DNA of 64,000 nt from Burkholderia seminalis DSM 23518 (GCF_902832885.1 NZ_CADFDK010000002.1:558001-622000); one strand, 5' to 3'; positions 16,223 to 25,131 are shown, numbered from the stretch's first letter. The notes: a model not told the origin generated them from the sequence alone. Translations and numbers: made by a program.

Positions 16223-16795
16223 TCAGTGCGTTGACTCGCCTTCCGAAATCGCGGTGCCGAGTGCGTGCAGCGCTTCGGCCAGTGCCGCCGCGAACGGTGG
16301 ATGCGCGGCGATGCCCGCCGCATCGAGCTGGCTGCCGAGGATCGGCAGCGCGATCGACGCGCGCTCGACGATGCGTGCGGACATCACCGACAGCGTTTCG
16401 CGCAGCGCCGCGTCCGCATGCGTCGCGCGCGGCGACGCATTCAACACCGCGACCGGTTTGTACACGACCGCCTCGCATCCCACGACCCAGTCCAGCGCGT
16501 TCTTCATCACGCCGGTGATGCCGTGCGCGTATTCCGGGCTTGCGATCAGCACGCCGTCGGCGGCGTTCAGGCGATCGATCAGGTCGCGCACGGCGGCCGG
16601 CGACGGAGATTCGGCATCGGGATTGAACAACGGGAATTCGCCGAGCTGATCGAAGCGCGCGATGCGCATGCCGGGCGGCGCGACGAGTGCGGCCGCATCG
16701 AGCAGCGCGGCGTTGTACGACTGCGCGCGGAGGTTGCCGCACAGCGCGACGATGTCGATGGGACGGTCGGTGTCGGTTCGGGGATGGGTGGTCAT
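16223..16795 (-). CDS. NADPH-dependent FMN reductase (flavodoxin-like)
   Basis: A 190-residue protein of the NADPH-dependent FMN reductase family. The flavin phosphate loop is CGNLRAQSYNAALLDAA (GSLRxxSxN type), and IASPEYAHGITGVMKNALDW is the family's SPEYN/H-GxxKNALDW signature. There is no signal peptide, so it is a cytoplasmic quinone, azo or chromate reductase type enzyme. It follows the acetyltransferase-like gene on the same strand with a 56-bp gap. Confidence 0.9.
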   Translation of the reverse strand: MTTHPRTDTDRPIDIVALCGNLRAQSYNAALLDAAALVAPPGMRIARFDQLGEFPLFNPDAESPSPAAVRDLIDRLNAADGVLIASPEYAHGITGVMKNALDWVVGCEAVVYKPVAVLNASPRATHADAALRETLSVMSARIVERASIALPILGSQLDAAGIAAHPPFAAALAEALHALGTAISEGESTH

Positions 16796-16851
16796 CGAGG
16801 GGCGTGTCGGTTGGCGCGCGGTGTGCGGCCGCGTTGAGCGGGCCGGACCGA

Positions 16852-17520
16852 TTATCGCATCGGCGTGCGGGTGGCGTGGCGTGCGTTGCCAATGCGCGCG
16901 GCTCGCGGCGCCGCATTGAAAACCGCCGCGGGATCATGCCCATCCGGTTCCGCGTCGCTCATCCCGGCCGCCCGGGCGAATTCCGTCATCGTCCATCCGT
17001 TGCCGAGCAGCAGCCGGCGTGTATGCAGTGCGCCGTGCACCTCGTCGGCGACGGCTTCGCCGAGATAGCGCAGCGCGCGGCCCTCGACATCGACGAAGCC
17101 GTGACGGTAATCCTGCGCGAGCGCCGTCCACAGCCGCGCGGCGCCGACCGACTGGCGCGCGCCGCTGATCAGGCACAGGCCCGCGTCGAGCCCCCAGCGG
17201 TACAGCGTCGTCGCGAGGCCGTTGCGTTGCGCCGAGCCGCGCAGCCGTGTGTGCGGCGCGCGCAGGTAGCGATCGGCGCGGCGGGGGATTTCCGGAAGAC
17301 GGTTGAATACCGTGTAGCCGGCGAGCTGGCGCGAGGCCGGATCCTCGACATACAGGAAGTATTCGCCGTCCGCTTCGCGGTGGCGGACGATCAGGCCCGA
17401 GCGGCCGAGCGTAACGGCCGGCAGGCCGTGCAGGCGATGGCCCGGCTGGTGGAGGCGCTCATGGAGTGTGTCGAGTTCGTCGTCGATGTCGTGCTGGGAA
17501 TGCTGTACGTCGATACGCAT
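16852..17520 (-). CDS. Putative N-acyltransferase-like protein
   Basis: A 222-residue protein. The central part reads GEYFLYVEDPASRQLAGYTV followed by RGSAQRNGLATTLYRWGLDA, similar to the strand 4 to helix 3 region (RGxGLAxxL) of GNAT-like folds, followed by ALRYLGEAVADEVHGALHTR. The C-terminal 30 residues look disordered. Assignment to an acyltransferase fold is tentative. It sits between an FMN reductase and a short membrane peptide on the same strand. Confidence 0.6.
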   Translation of the reverse strand: MRIDVQHSQHDIDDELDTLHERLHQPGHRLHGLPAVTLGRSGLIVRHREADGEYFLYVEDPASRQLAGYTVFNRLPEIPRRADRYLRAPHTRLRGSAQRNGLATTLYRWGLDAGLCLISGARQSVGAARLWTALAQDYRHGFVDVEGRALRYLGEAVADEVHGALHTRRLLLGNGWTMTEFARAAGMSDAEPDGHDPAAVFNAAPRAARIGNARHATRTPMR

Positions 17521-17587
17521 GGCAAAGGTCGCCCGTCCCGGGCGGTTCGAGAAAGGGGTTCATCGCAAAAGGGAACAGGAGCGGGTG

Positions 17588-17623
17588 CGGCCCCCGGGCT
17601 CGGCGGAGCGAGCCGGGGCCGCG
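17588..17623 (-). terminator. Imperfect GC hairpin behind the 28-residue peptide gene
   Basis: Arms at 17588-17603 and 17610-17623 can pair with two bulged bases. It lies directly after the stop of the small membrane peptide. No strong T-run. Confidence 0.45.
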
Positions 17624-17625
17624 AA

Positions 17626-17712
17626 TCAGCTGGGGATGTGCTGGAAACCGGCGGCGATCGCGGCGAGGCCCGCGATGCAGAGTGCGAACAGGATCAGGAC
17701 TTTGTGGATCAC
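17626..17712 (-). CDS. 28-residue single-pass membrane peptide
   Basis: GTG start at 17710-17712 with GAGGAAAGAGG immediately upstream. The translation is MIHKVLILFALCIAGLAAIA followed by AGFQHIPS and a stop. One hydrophobic helix with a short charged N-terminus and a polar C-terminal tail is the typical design of a small membrane protein. It is too short for most gene finders. Evidence is the strong ribosome-binding site, the composition and the hairpin directly after it. It may be regulated from the 265-bp gap behind the methyltransferase gene. Confidence 0.6.
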   Translation of the reverse strand: MIHKVLILFALCIAGLAAIAAGFQHIPS

Positions 17713-17977
17713 GCCTCTTTCCTCATGAATGCGCGGCGCCGGCGGGCGGCATCGCGGAGACGGTGAGCGGCGGGCACGGCCCGCACGGCCGTCGTGCGGG
17801 ACGACGGTCGGGTGTCCGGGCGACGGATCGTGCGCGGACGGCCAGCACCATACGCGAGGTGCCGGAGGCGGGCAATCGGACGGGCGGAAAAAGGCGATGA
17901 AAAGCGGAGAAAGACGTTGTTTCGCGACAATGGGCCGCAGGCTGCCGGGCGTCGCCGCCCGGTAGCCGATCGATGCA

Positions 17978-19261
17978 TCACGCCACCTGCCGCCCCCCGA
18001 ACGCCTGCCGTACCCGCGCGAACAACCCATGCTGCGCGATCCATTCGGCATACGCGCGATAGTCGGGGTCGCGCATCAGGTGGCGCTCTTCCGTCTTCGC
18101 GCGCGTGTAGTAGATCAGGTTGACCGCGACGAGCCCGGCGCAGTGCATGAGCCCGACCTGCCAGCCGAGCGGTTCGACGAACGGCACCGACACCATCCAG
18201 TACGACAGGTTCTTCGTGATGTACGCCGGATGCTTGGTGAAGCGGTACGGGCCCGACGTGATGATCCCGCGGTTGGTGAGATTCGAGAAACGCAGCCCGA
18301 ACGAAATCGTGCACAGCGCGTAAGTCAGCAGCAGCAGGATGATCACCGTGCCCCAGATCACGCGCAGCGTCGGCGCCGACAGCAGCCAGTTGTCCCAGAA
18401 CACCGAGCCTTCGTAGCGGATGTAGTTGTTCGAGATCAGCGACCAGAACGGCTGGTAGCAGATCAGCGCGGCCACCCAGCCGAGCGTCGTCGGCTCGACG
18501 GTGCGCACGTGGCTGTCGAGGATGCGGAACGTGCACAGGTAGCCGACCGTGCCGAACATCAGGTCCATCGTGAACGACAGGTCGTACATGAACACGAAGG
18601 TCGCGATCGTCATCGGCGCGTGCATCGCGTTCGCGAGCGACGCGCTCAGGTGATCGGCGTCCTTCGACAGGTAGACGGTCATCAGCGGCAGGAAGAATGC
18701 CTTCACGCCCCAGCCGGCGAGCATCTCGCGCACCGGCTTCCAGCTCGCGGGCTGCTCGCGGCGGAACAGGAAGCGGCCCCACAGCAGGTACGCGTCGTCG
18801 GTCTCGCGCTGGTGACGGTCCATCCACGCGAAGTAGAACGGTGCGGCGACGATCACGTACGGCGCGAGCGAGCGCAGCAGCGACCAGAACGGCAGGTAGA
18901 ACGCGCCGTGGTATTCGGGCAGCAGCCAGTAGATCACGCCGATGCCCGCGTAGATCGACGTCAGCGCGCCGAGCCGCGTCGCGACGCGCGCGATGCTCAG
19001 GGGCCGCACGGCCTGCCGCGACAGCCCCGCGCTCGGGCGCAGGTAGACGCGCGAGATGAAGAGTTCGTGCAGCGCGATCGTGCCGATGATCGCGAGGCTG
19101 GCGATGACCCCGCGCGTGGCCGCGTCGAGCGTCGGATGGTCGCGCGTGATCCACAGCGCGAAGAGTCCCGCCGTGATGCCGAGCAGGCCGGCGCGGAAGG
19201 GCGTGGCGGAGCGCGGTGGGCGGTCCTGGGCGGCGACGATGCCGTCGAGCGTGGAATTCAT
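17978..19261 (-). CDS. Polytopic membrane protein with ICMT/PEMT-type methyltransferase C-terminus
   Basis: A 427-residue protein starting MNSTLDGIVAAQDRPPRSAT. It has about nine or ten hydrophobic helices and a C-terminal part SGPYRFTKHPAYITKNLSYW, then YYTRAKTEERHLMRDPDYRA, which is the cofactor-binding GPYxxxRHPxY...ExxExxL pattern of isoprenylcysteine carboxyl methyltransferase and phospholipid N-methyltransferase proteins. It is longer than the common bacterial ICMT-like proteins (about 200 residues), with roughly 230 extra N-terminal membrane residues. It probably methylates a lipid or a membrane-associated small molecule. It is downstream of the collagen-like lipoprotein but separated by a hairpin. 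Confidence 0.82.
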   Translation of the reverse strand: MNSTLDGIVAAQDRPPRSATPFRAGLLGITAGLFALWITRDHPTLDAATRGVIASLAIIGTIALHELFISRVYLRPSAGLSRQAVRPLSIARVATRLGALTSIYAGIGVIYWLLPEYHGAFYLPFWSLLRSLAPYVIVAAPFYFAWMDRHQRETDDAYLLWGRFLFRREQPASWKPVREMLAGWGVKAFFLPLMTVYLSKDADHLSASLANAMHAPMTIATFVFMYDLSFTMDLMFGTVGYLCTFRILDSHVRTVEPTTLGWVAALICYQPFWSLISNNYIRYEGSVFWDNWLLSAPTLRVIWGTVIILLLLTYALCTISFGLRFSNLTNRGIITSGPYRFTKHPAYITKNLSYWMVSVPFVEPLGWQVGLMHCAGLVAVNLIYYTRAKTEERHLMRDPDYRAYAEWIAQHGLFARVRQAFGGRQVA

Positions 19262-19284
19262 GATCGGATCCTCGTGGGGATGAG

Positions 19285-19318
19285 GGCCGGCGCCCCCGCT
19301 TGGCGGGTGACGCCGGCC
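19285..19318 (-). terminator. Hairpin behind the collagen-like lipoprotein gene
   Basis: GGCCGGCG at 19285-19292 pairs with CGCCGGCC at 19311-19318, and the loop itself contains a CCCGC/GCGGG-type stem. It lies 78 bp past the lipoprotein stop and upstream of the methyltransferase start. Confidence 0.65.
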
Positions 19319-19395
19319 GTCGGCCGGGCTTGGTATCGATGCGCGCCCGGCCATTGGCCTGTGGTTCTGATGGGTGAAACGTCGACGCTTGCTTC

Positions 19396-21741
19396 TTACT
19401 TCTTGGTGCCGCCGCCCAGCAGACCGCCGAGCAGGTTGGTCACCGGCGACAGCAGGTTGCCGGCACCGCCCGCGGCGCCCCCGTTCGAGCTGCCGGTCAG
19501 GCCGCCGACCACGGAGCCGCTGCCGGCCGGCGTCGTCACCGTGCCGGCCGCGCCGCCGGGGCTGACCGTGCCGGTGGCGCCGGCCGCACCGGCCGGCGTC
19601 GTCAGCGCACCCGTCAGCGTGCCGACCGGGCCGCTCGACAGCAGGCCGCCGAGGGTGCCCGTCACGTTGCCGCCCGGCGTCGTGACCGTGCCCGTGAGGC
19701 TCGCGCCGAGCGGGGTCAGCGAATTGACGAGGTTCGTGACCGGCGCCAGCAGGCCGCCCAGGCCCGCGCCACCGGTGCCGCTGGTGCCGCCGGTCCCGCT
19801 CGTGCCGCCCGTGCCGCTCGAACCGATCCCGCCGAGGGCGCCGGTCAGCGAGCCGAGCAGGCCGGTGACGGGGCCGAGCGGGCCGCCGCTGCTCGTGCCG
19901 CTGGTGCCGCCCGAACCGCTCGAGCTGCCGCCGCCGAGCCCGCCCGTCAACGTGCCGAGCAGGCCCGTGATCGGGGCGAGCGGGTTGCTGCCGCCCGAGC
20001 CGCTGCTGGAGCTGCCCGCGTTGTTGTCGTGGACGAGGCCGCCGGTCGACGTCACCGTGTTGCCGAGCTGCGTGACGACGCCGCCGAGTGCCGCGCCGAC
20101 CGGGTTGTCGGTCGCGCCGCCGACCTTCGAGCCCGCGAGCGCGAGGCCGTTGCCGAGCGTGCTCAGCAGGCCGTTGAGCGGCGTGCCGAGCAGCGTCACG
20201 CCGCCGAGCGTCTGCGTGGCGCCCGGCGTCGTGACGCCGCCGGTCAGCGTGTTCGTGATCGGGTTGATCACCTTGCCGAGCTGGGTCTCGAGCTGCTGGA
20301 CCGGCGAGCTGTTCAGCGCCGTGTTGAGGCCCGATGCGGTCGAGTTGACGGCACCGCCGACGGTGTTGACGAGATCGCCGACGAGCGTCGTCACGGGCGA
20401 CAGCGGCGACAGCGGGCCCGAGCCGAGGCTCTTCACCGCGTTGCCGAGGTTGTTGACCGCGCCGCCGGCGCCGGTCAGCAGGCCGGTGGTCGACGTCAGC
20501 GTCGGCCCGAGCGGATTCGCCGACACGCCGATCGAGCCGAGGCCGGCCGCGACGCCGTTGCCGAGTGCCTGCACGCCGTTGCCGAGGCTCGTGACCGCGT
20601 TGCCGACACTGGTGGCCGTCGTCGGGTTCGTGCCGGGGATCTGCACGCCGCCGATCTGACTGCCGCCGGTCGCGACCGTCGTGCCGAGCGCCGTCACGAG
20701 GTTGCCGGATTTCTGCAGGACATTGCCCAGCGGGGTGACGCCGGAGCCGGAGGTGCCGGAAGTACCCGAGGTGCCGGAGGTGCCGGAGGTGCCCGAGGTG
20801 CCCGAGGTGCCCGAGGTGCCGGAGGTGCCGGAGGTGCCCGAGGTGCCCGAGGTGCCCGAGGTGCCCGAGGTGCCCGAGGTGCCGGAGGTGCCCGAGGTGC
20901 CGGAAGTACCCGACGTGCCGGAGGTGCCCGAGGTACCGGAAGTACCCGACGTGCCGGAGGTGCCCGAGGTGCCGGAAGTACCCGACGTGCCGGAGGTGCC
21001 CGAGGTGCCGGAAGTACCCGAGGTGCCGGAAGTACCCGACGTGCCGGAAGTACCCGACGTGCCGGAAGTGCCCGAGGTGCCGGAAGTGCCCGAGGTGCCG
21101 GAAGTACCCGAGGTGCCCGAGGTACCGGAAGTACCCGAGGTACCGGAGGTACCGGAGGTGCCCGAGGTACCGGAAGTGCCCGAGGTGCCGGAAGTGCCCG
21201 AGGTACCCGAGGTACCGGAAGTGCCCGACGTGCCGGAAGTGCCCGACGTGCCGGAAGTGCCCGAAGTACCGGAAGTGCCCGAAGTACCGGAAGTGCCCGA
21301 GGTACCGGAAGTGCCCGAGGTACCGGAAGTGCCCGAGGTACCGGAAGTGCCTGAGGTGCCGGAAGTGCCCGAGGTGCCGGAAGTGCCGGAGGTGCCGGAA
21401 GTGCCCGAGGTGCCGGAAGTGCCCGAGGTGCCGGAAGTACCCGAGGTGCCGGAAGTGCCTGACGTACCGGAGGTGCCTGACGTGCCGGAGGTGCCCGAGG
21501 TACCCGAAGTCCCCGACGACGTACCGGAAGTCCCCGAGCTACCCGACGTGCCGGAACTACCGGAAGTCCCGGAACTACCGCCGCCCGAAGTCCCCGAAGT
21601 CCCCGAACTGCCGCTCGTCCCCGACGTGCTGGGCTTGATCGTCGGCGGGGTCGTCGGTCCGTCGACCGAACCGCAGCCGTACAGCGCGAGCAGCGAGGAG
21701 ACGGCCATCGTTACCGTCGTCTTCTTGAAGAGTGTGTGCAT
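19396..21741 (-). CDS. Collagen-like (Gly-Thr-Ser)n repeat lipoprotein
   Basis: A 781-residue protein starting MHTLFKKTTVTMAVSSLLAL. A cysteine follows the hydrophobic segment (ALYGCGSVDG), suggesting lipid modification, although Tyr at -2 makes the lipobox imperfect. A Ser/Thr/Gly-rich linker leads to about 85 consecutive Gly-Thr-Ser triplets, a Gly-X-Y periodicity like bacterial collagen-like proteins. Collagen-like triplet proteins are known in Burkholderia. The C-terminal 450 residues are Gly/Leu/Thr-rich with recurring LGNxVxxLG, NxVNSLTPLG and LGPVTGLLGSLTGALGG units that look like amphipathic adhesion or oligomerisation repeats, ending GGLLGGGTKK. It is likely surface-exposed. It is divergent from the gene at 22102 across 360 bp. 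Confidence 0.85.
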   Translation of the reverse strand: MHTLFKKTTVTMAVSSLLALYGCGSVDGPTTPPTIKPSTSGTSGSSGTSGTSGGGSSGTSGSSGTSGSSGTSGTSSGTSGTSGTSGTSGTSGTSGTSGTSGTSGTSGTSGTSGTSGTSGTSGTSGTSGTSGTSGTSGTSGTSGTSGTSGTSGTSGTSGTSGTSGTSGTSGTSGTSGTSGTSGTSGTSGTSGTSGTSGTSGTSGTSGTSGTSGTSGTSGTSGTSGTSGTSGTSGTSGTSGTSGTSGTSGTSGTSGTSGTSGTSGTSGTSGTSGTSGTSGTSGTSGTSGTSGTSGTSGTSGTSGTSGTSGTSGTSGTSGTSGTSGTSGTSGTSGSGVTPLGNVLQKSGNLVTALGTTVATGGSQIGGVQIPGTNPTTATSVGNAVTSLGNGVQALGNGVAAGLGSIGVSANPLGPTLTSTTGLLTGAGGAVNNLGNAVKSLGSGPLSPLSPVTTLVGDLVNTVGGAVNSTASGLNTALNSSPVQQLETQLGKVINPITNTLTGGVTTPGATQTLGGVTLLGTPLNGLLSTLGNGLALAGSKVGGATDNPVGAALGGVVTQLGNTVTSTGGLVHDNNAGSSSSGSGGSNPLAPITGLLGTLTGGLGGGSSSGSGGTSGTSSGGPLGPVTGLLGSLTGALGGIGSSGTGGTSGTGGTSGTGGAGLGGLLAPVTNLVNSLTPLGASLTGTVTTPGGNVTGTLGGLLSSGPVGTLTGALTTPAGAAGATGTVSPGGAAGTVTTPAGSGSVVGGLTGSSNGGAAGGAGNLLSPVTNLLGGLLGGGTKK
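20749..21630 (-). repeat. 9-bp tandem repeat array encoding Gly-Thr-Ser triplets
   Basis: Roughly 85 uninterrupted copies of a 9-bp unit (minus strand GGN ACN TCN), preceded by an irregular Ser/Gly-rich section towards 21630. The third codon positions vary (GGC/GGT, ACC/ACT, TCC/TCG) in blocks, so the array is a mosaic of older subarrays. Copy changes are always in frame. Confidence 0.95.
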
Positions 21742-22101
21742 GTTGGCCTCGACATTGGAAGTGTGTCCAAGCCTCCTCTGCAAATTCCGAGCCACGACAG
21801 CTTTCGCGAAACGGTGCCGCGCTTTGTTGCAGGAATCGGGAATATCTGCGCGATTTAAACGGAGTAACGGCGTTTTCGCGCATCGGCCGCGCAAGGGGGG
21901 CCGCCGTGTCCGTCGTGATGTTCCCGTAAGCAGACGTAACGCGCGGCGGGATGTTACGTAGCGTTCGGCACCGCGTCACGCGGGCGGCGCCCGACCGAGG
22001 GCCCTGTCTTTGACGAAACGCGTCCGGCCCCCGAACATGACACGACACCCCGCGGCCGCCGGCGACGCCGAAGCGGCCGCGACTCCAACCAGGACACCGA
22101 C
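21742..22101. promoter_or_regulatory. 360-bp divergent intergenic region with an inverted repeat
   Basis: It separates the collagen-like lipoprotein gene from the decarboxylase-like gene and must carry both promoters. A dyad ACGTAAC (21934-21940) and GTTACGT (21953-21959) with a 12-bp spacer is the clearest operator-like element. An AT-richer stretch around 21840-21870 (ATTTAAACGG) may belong to the lipoprotein promoter. I see no gene here. Confidence 0.5.
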
Positions 22102-22500
22102 ATGAGCGAACAGGACAGGGAAGACGGCAAGGCGCGGCGGATCGACGTGATGGGCGAGGCGTTCGTCGAGCGCGCGATGCGCGATCTCGACGGGTTTTCG
22201 CGCCCGTTGCAGAACTGGCTGAACGAGCACGCGTGGGGCAGCACGTGGCAACGGGGCGGGATCGACCTGAAGACGCGCAGCCTGTGCACGTGCGCGATGC
22301 TGGCGGCGCTCGGCCGCAGCACGGAACTGAAGGGGCATATTCGCGGCGCGCTCAACAACGGCGCGAGCCTCGTCGAAATCCGCGAGGTGTTGCTGCACAG
22401 CGCGCTGTACGCCGGCGCACCGGCCGCGGTCGAGGCGTTCCGGACCGCGCGCGAGGTGATATCGGATCTCGGGTTGCCGATCCCCGACGACGAGGCCTGA
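22102..22500 (+). CDS. Carboxymuconolactone decarboxylase-family protein
   Basis: A 132-residue protein, the usual length for single-domain CMD proteins. The pattern LKTRSLCTCAMLAALGRSTE, then LKGHIRGALNNGASLVEIRE and VLLHSALYAGAPAAVEAFRT is that of PcaC-like 4-carboxymuconolactone decarboxylases and their relatives. The AhpD-type CxxC dithiol is not present (only CTC), so decarboxylase-like or unknown activity is more likely than peroxidase. There are no protocatechuate pathway genes nearby, so the substrate is open. Confidence 0.88.
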   Translation: MSEQDREDGKARRIDVMGEAFVERAMRDLDGFSRPLQNWLNEHAWGSTWQRGGIDLKTRSLCTCAMLAALGRSTELKGHIRGALNNGASLVEIREVLLHSALYAGAPAAVEAFRTAREVISDLGLPIPDDEA

Positions 22501-22550
22501 TTCCGCGCCAGCGTCCGCCGCGCGGCACGGCATCAGGCCGGGCTTCGTCG

Positions 22551-23549
22551 TTACGCGATGCGCCGTGCCGCTTGCGCCGGCACCTCGGCCGGCACCTCGG
22601 CGGGCGCGGCGGCCACGTCGAGCAGCCAGTCGGCCGTTGCATCGGGAATCGTGACCGGCAGCATGTGTCCGCCGTCGACGACCTTCAGCCGCACGCGCGC
22701 CGATTTCTTCGCGAGCGCTTCGCCGTGCTCGCGCCAGTTCAGGATCGGATCGGCGCGGCCGTACAGCACGTCGACCGGCAGCGCGAGATCCGCGTAGCGG
22801 CGCTCCATCGCGGGCAGGTCGACCGGCGCCGACAGCAGGTCCGTCGCCGTCGCGTAGAACACGTGCGGGCGCATCCCGAGCAGGCCGCCGCCCTTGACCG
22901 GAAAGTCGCGCGGCACCGCTTCCGGCGCAAACACCTGGCGCACGGCCTTGCGGCCGGTCAGGATCGTCAGCGGGATCGCGAAAGTCCACGACACGAAGCG
23001 GCGCACGAGCGGCGACGGCAGCATCAGCGGCTTGAACGGCCCCGGCGGCTCGGTTTGCTCGTGCGACAGCGGCGCGATCAGCGCGAGCCGGCTCACGCGG
23101 TCCGCGTGGTTGAGGCCGACCGCGAGCGCGATCGCGCCGCCGAGCGAATGGCCGACCAGCACGGGCTTGTCGAGCCGCAGCGCGTCGATGAACGCGGCGA
23201 CCGTGCGGGCCTGGGCGAACACGTTCGCCTGCGAGCCCGCGCCGCGCAACGACCGGCCGGCGCCCGGCCGGTCGAGGAGGATCACGCGATGCCGCTGCGC
23301 GAGCCGCGCAAGCGGCAGGTACGCGAAGTTGCGCAACTGCCCCGCGAGCCCGTGGACGAACACGATCGGCGGCCCGTTGCCGTATTCGACGTAATGGATG
23401 CGGTCGCCGCCGATGTCGACGAAGCGGCCTTCGGGCGGAAACGCGCGCGTCACGCGGCGGGCCACGTAAGCGGTGAACAGCGCGAGCGCGGCGAGTACCG
23501 CGACGACGCCGAGCAGCACGTTCTGGATCAGATGGAGCACGGGGGTCAT
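22551..23549 (-). CDS. Membrane-anchored alpha/beta hydrolase
   Basis: A 332-residue protein starting MTPVLHLIQNVLLGVVAVLA, with GAGG upstream. The N-terminal hydrophobic segment acts as an anchor or signal. The fold markers are PPIVFVHGLAG (oxyanion loop), VLVGHSLGGAIALA (nucleophile elbow, Ser), VDVLYGRADPILNW (acid region) and a late VVDGGHMLPV (His). It is the third gene of an operon after the SDR and Baeyer-Villiger monooxygenase. The BVMO would turn a ketone into an ester and this hydrolase would cleave the ester, a common pairing. Confidence 0.88.
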   Translation of the reverse strand: MTPVLHLIQNVLLGVVAVLAALALFTAYVARRVTRAFPPEGRFVDIGGDRIHYVEYGNGPPIVFVHGLAGQLRNFAYLPLARLAQRHRVILLDRPGAGRSLRGAGSQANVFAQARTVAAFIDALRLDKPVLVGHSLGGAIALAVGLNHADRVSRLALIAPLSHEQTEPPGPFKPLMLPSPLVRRFVSWTFAIPLTILTGRKAVRQVFAPEAVPRDFPVKGGGLLGMRPHVFYATATDLLSAPVDLPAMERRYADLALPVDVLYGRADPILNWREHGEALAKKSARVRLKVVDGGHMLPVTIPDATADWLLDVAAAPAEVPAEVPAQAARRIA

Positions 23550-23556
23550 GTCGGCC

Positions 23557-25131
23557 TCAACGGGGTTCGAGTGCGGGTTCGGCAACCGGCGCCGTGGCAG
23601 CCGTGCCGGCTTTCGCGCGGCGTTCGAAATGCATCGCCGAATCGGCGAGCGCGCTGAACTTCAGCGATGCGAGATCGCGCACGTAGTTCTGGTGGAATTT
23701 CCACGGCTTGTGATGGCCCTGCTTTGGCAGGATGCCGGCCGCGCGCTGGATGTAGCCCGAGCTCAGGTTGACGGCCGGCACGTCGCCGAGCTCGCCGGCG
23801 CCGAGCCGCGGCACGCACGTGTCGTAGTCGTTCGCGCGCATGTGGTTGAGCAGCCGGCACACGTAGCGCGCGATCAGCTCGGCCTTCAGCGTCCACGACG
23901 CGTTCGTGTAGCCGAACGACGACGCGAGGTTCGGCACGTCGCTGTACATCATCCCCTTGTACGACACGGTTTCCGGCAGGTCGACCGCGCGGCCGTCGAC
24001 CGTGACGCGCGCGCCGCCGAGCATCTTCACCTTCAGCCCGGTGGCCGTGACGATCACGTCCGCGTCGAGCTGCTGGCCGCTCTTGAGCTTGAGGCCGGTC
24101 GGCGTGAAGCGCTCGATCTCGTCGGTGACGATCGACGCGCGGCCCGCGCGGATCGCCTTGAACAGGTCGCCGTTCGGCACGAGGCACACGCGCTGGTCCC
24201 ACGGCATGTAGCGCGGCGTCAGGTGCTTCGCGACGTCGAAGTCGGGGCCGAGCTGCTTGCCGGCCGCGCGGATGATGAACTTCTTCGTCTGCTCGGGCTT
24301 GCGGCGCGATACGTTGTACAGGTAAATCGTCAGCAGCACGTTCTTCACGCGCACGAGCCGGTGGGCGAGCCGCGACGGCAGCACGCGGCGCAGTGCGTTC
24401 GCGATCTTGTCGCGGGCGGGCAGCGACACGATGTAGGTCGGCGAGCGCTGCAGCATCGTCACGTGCTGCGCATCGGCCGCCATCGACGGCACGAGCGTGA
24501 CGGCCGTCGCGCCGCTGCCGATCACGACCACGCGCCGGTTCGCGTACGACAGGTCCTTCGGCCAGTGCTGCGGATGCACGAGCTCGCCCTCGAACGTGTC
24601 CATGCCGGCCCAGTCGGGCAGGTAGCCGGCGTCGTAGTCGTAGTAGCCGCTGCACATGAAGAGGAAGCGGCAGGTATACACGAGCGTGTCGGTCGCGCCG
24701 TCCTGCGTGCGCTCGATGCGTACCGTCCAGCGCGCGCGGTTCGAATCCCAGTCGGCCGCGACGACCTTCTGGCCGTAGCGGATCGTCTTGTCGATGCCGT
24801 GGGCCCGCGCGGTGTCGCGGATGTAGTCGAGGATCGTCTGGCCGTCCGAGATCGCCTTGTCGCTGTGCCACGGGCGGAAGCTGTAGCCGAGCGTGAACAT
24901 GTCGGAATCCGAACGGACGCCCGGATAGCGGAACAGGTCCCAGGTGCCGCCGATCGCGTCGCGCGCTTCGACGATGGCCACGCTCGCGTACGGGCAGCGC
25001 TGCTTCAGGTGATACGCGGCGCCGATGCCGGACAGGCCGGCGCCGACGATCAGCACGTCGAGGTCGTTGCCGTCGCGGCGGGCGCCGGGGGCGGACGGCG
25101 CGTCGCGCCGGTCGGTCGTCGTCGAGGTCAT
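23557..25131 (-). CDS. Flavin-containing Baeyer-Villiger-type monooxygenase
   Basis: A 524-residue protein starting MTSTTTDRRDAPSAPGARRD. FAD Rossmann motif VLIVGAGLSGIGAAYHL near residue 30, ARDAIGGTWDLFRYPGVRSD (GGTW), then the BVMO fingerprint FEGELVHPQHWP near residue 185, NADPH-binding VVVIGSGATAV, and ATGLKVKMLGG. This order is that of class B flavoprotein Baeyer-Villiger enzymes that insert oxygen next to a ketone using NADPH and O2. The start codon overlaps the SDR stop by 4 bp, and the hydrolase starts 7 bp after its stop. The context resembles mycobacterial mymA-type or cyclic/long-chain ketone operons. The actual substrate is unknown. Confidence 0.9.
   Translation of the reverse strand: MTSTTTDRRDAPSAPGARRDGNDLDVLIVGAGLSGIGAAYHLKQRCPYASVAIVEARDAIGGTWDLFRYPGVRSDSDMFTLGYSFRPWHSDKAISDGQTILDYIRDTARAHGIDKTIRYGQKVVAADWDSNRARWTVRIERTQDGATDTLVYTCRFLFMCSGYYDYDAGYLPDWAGMDTFEGELVHPQHWPKDLSYANRRVVVIGSGATAVTLVPSMAADAQHVTMLQRSPTYIVSLPARDKIANALRRVLPSRLAHRLVRVKNVLLTIYLYNVSRRKPEQTKKFIIRAAGKQLGPDFDVAKHLTPRYMPWDQRVCLVPNGDLFKAIRAGRASIVTDEIERFTPTGLKLKSGQQLDADVIVTATGLKVKMLGGARVTVDGRAVDLPETVSYKGMMYSDVPNLASSFGYTNASWTLKAELIARYVCRLLNHMRANDYDTCVPRLGAGELGDVPAVNLSSGYIQRAAGILPKQGHHKPWKFHQNYVRDLASLKFSALADSAMHFERRAKAGTAATAPVAEPALEPR

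Noticed and set aside
20749-21630. CRISPR-like array
   Set aside because: The repeat is an uninterrupted 9-bp coding tandem without unique spacers or cas genes.
20681-21961. Plus-strand frame with long Pro-Glu-Val repeats
   Set aside because: Reverse-strand reading of the 9-bp Gly-Thr-Ser array. No start context, and the minus-strand protein has a signal peptide and a lipobox-like Cys.
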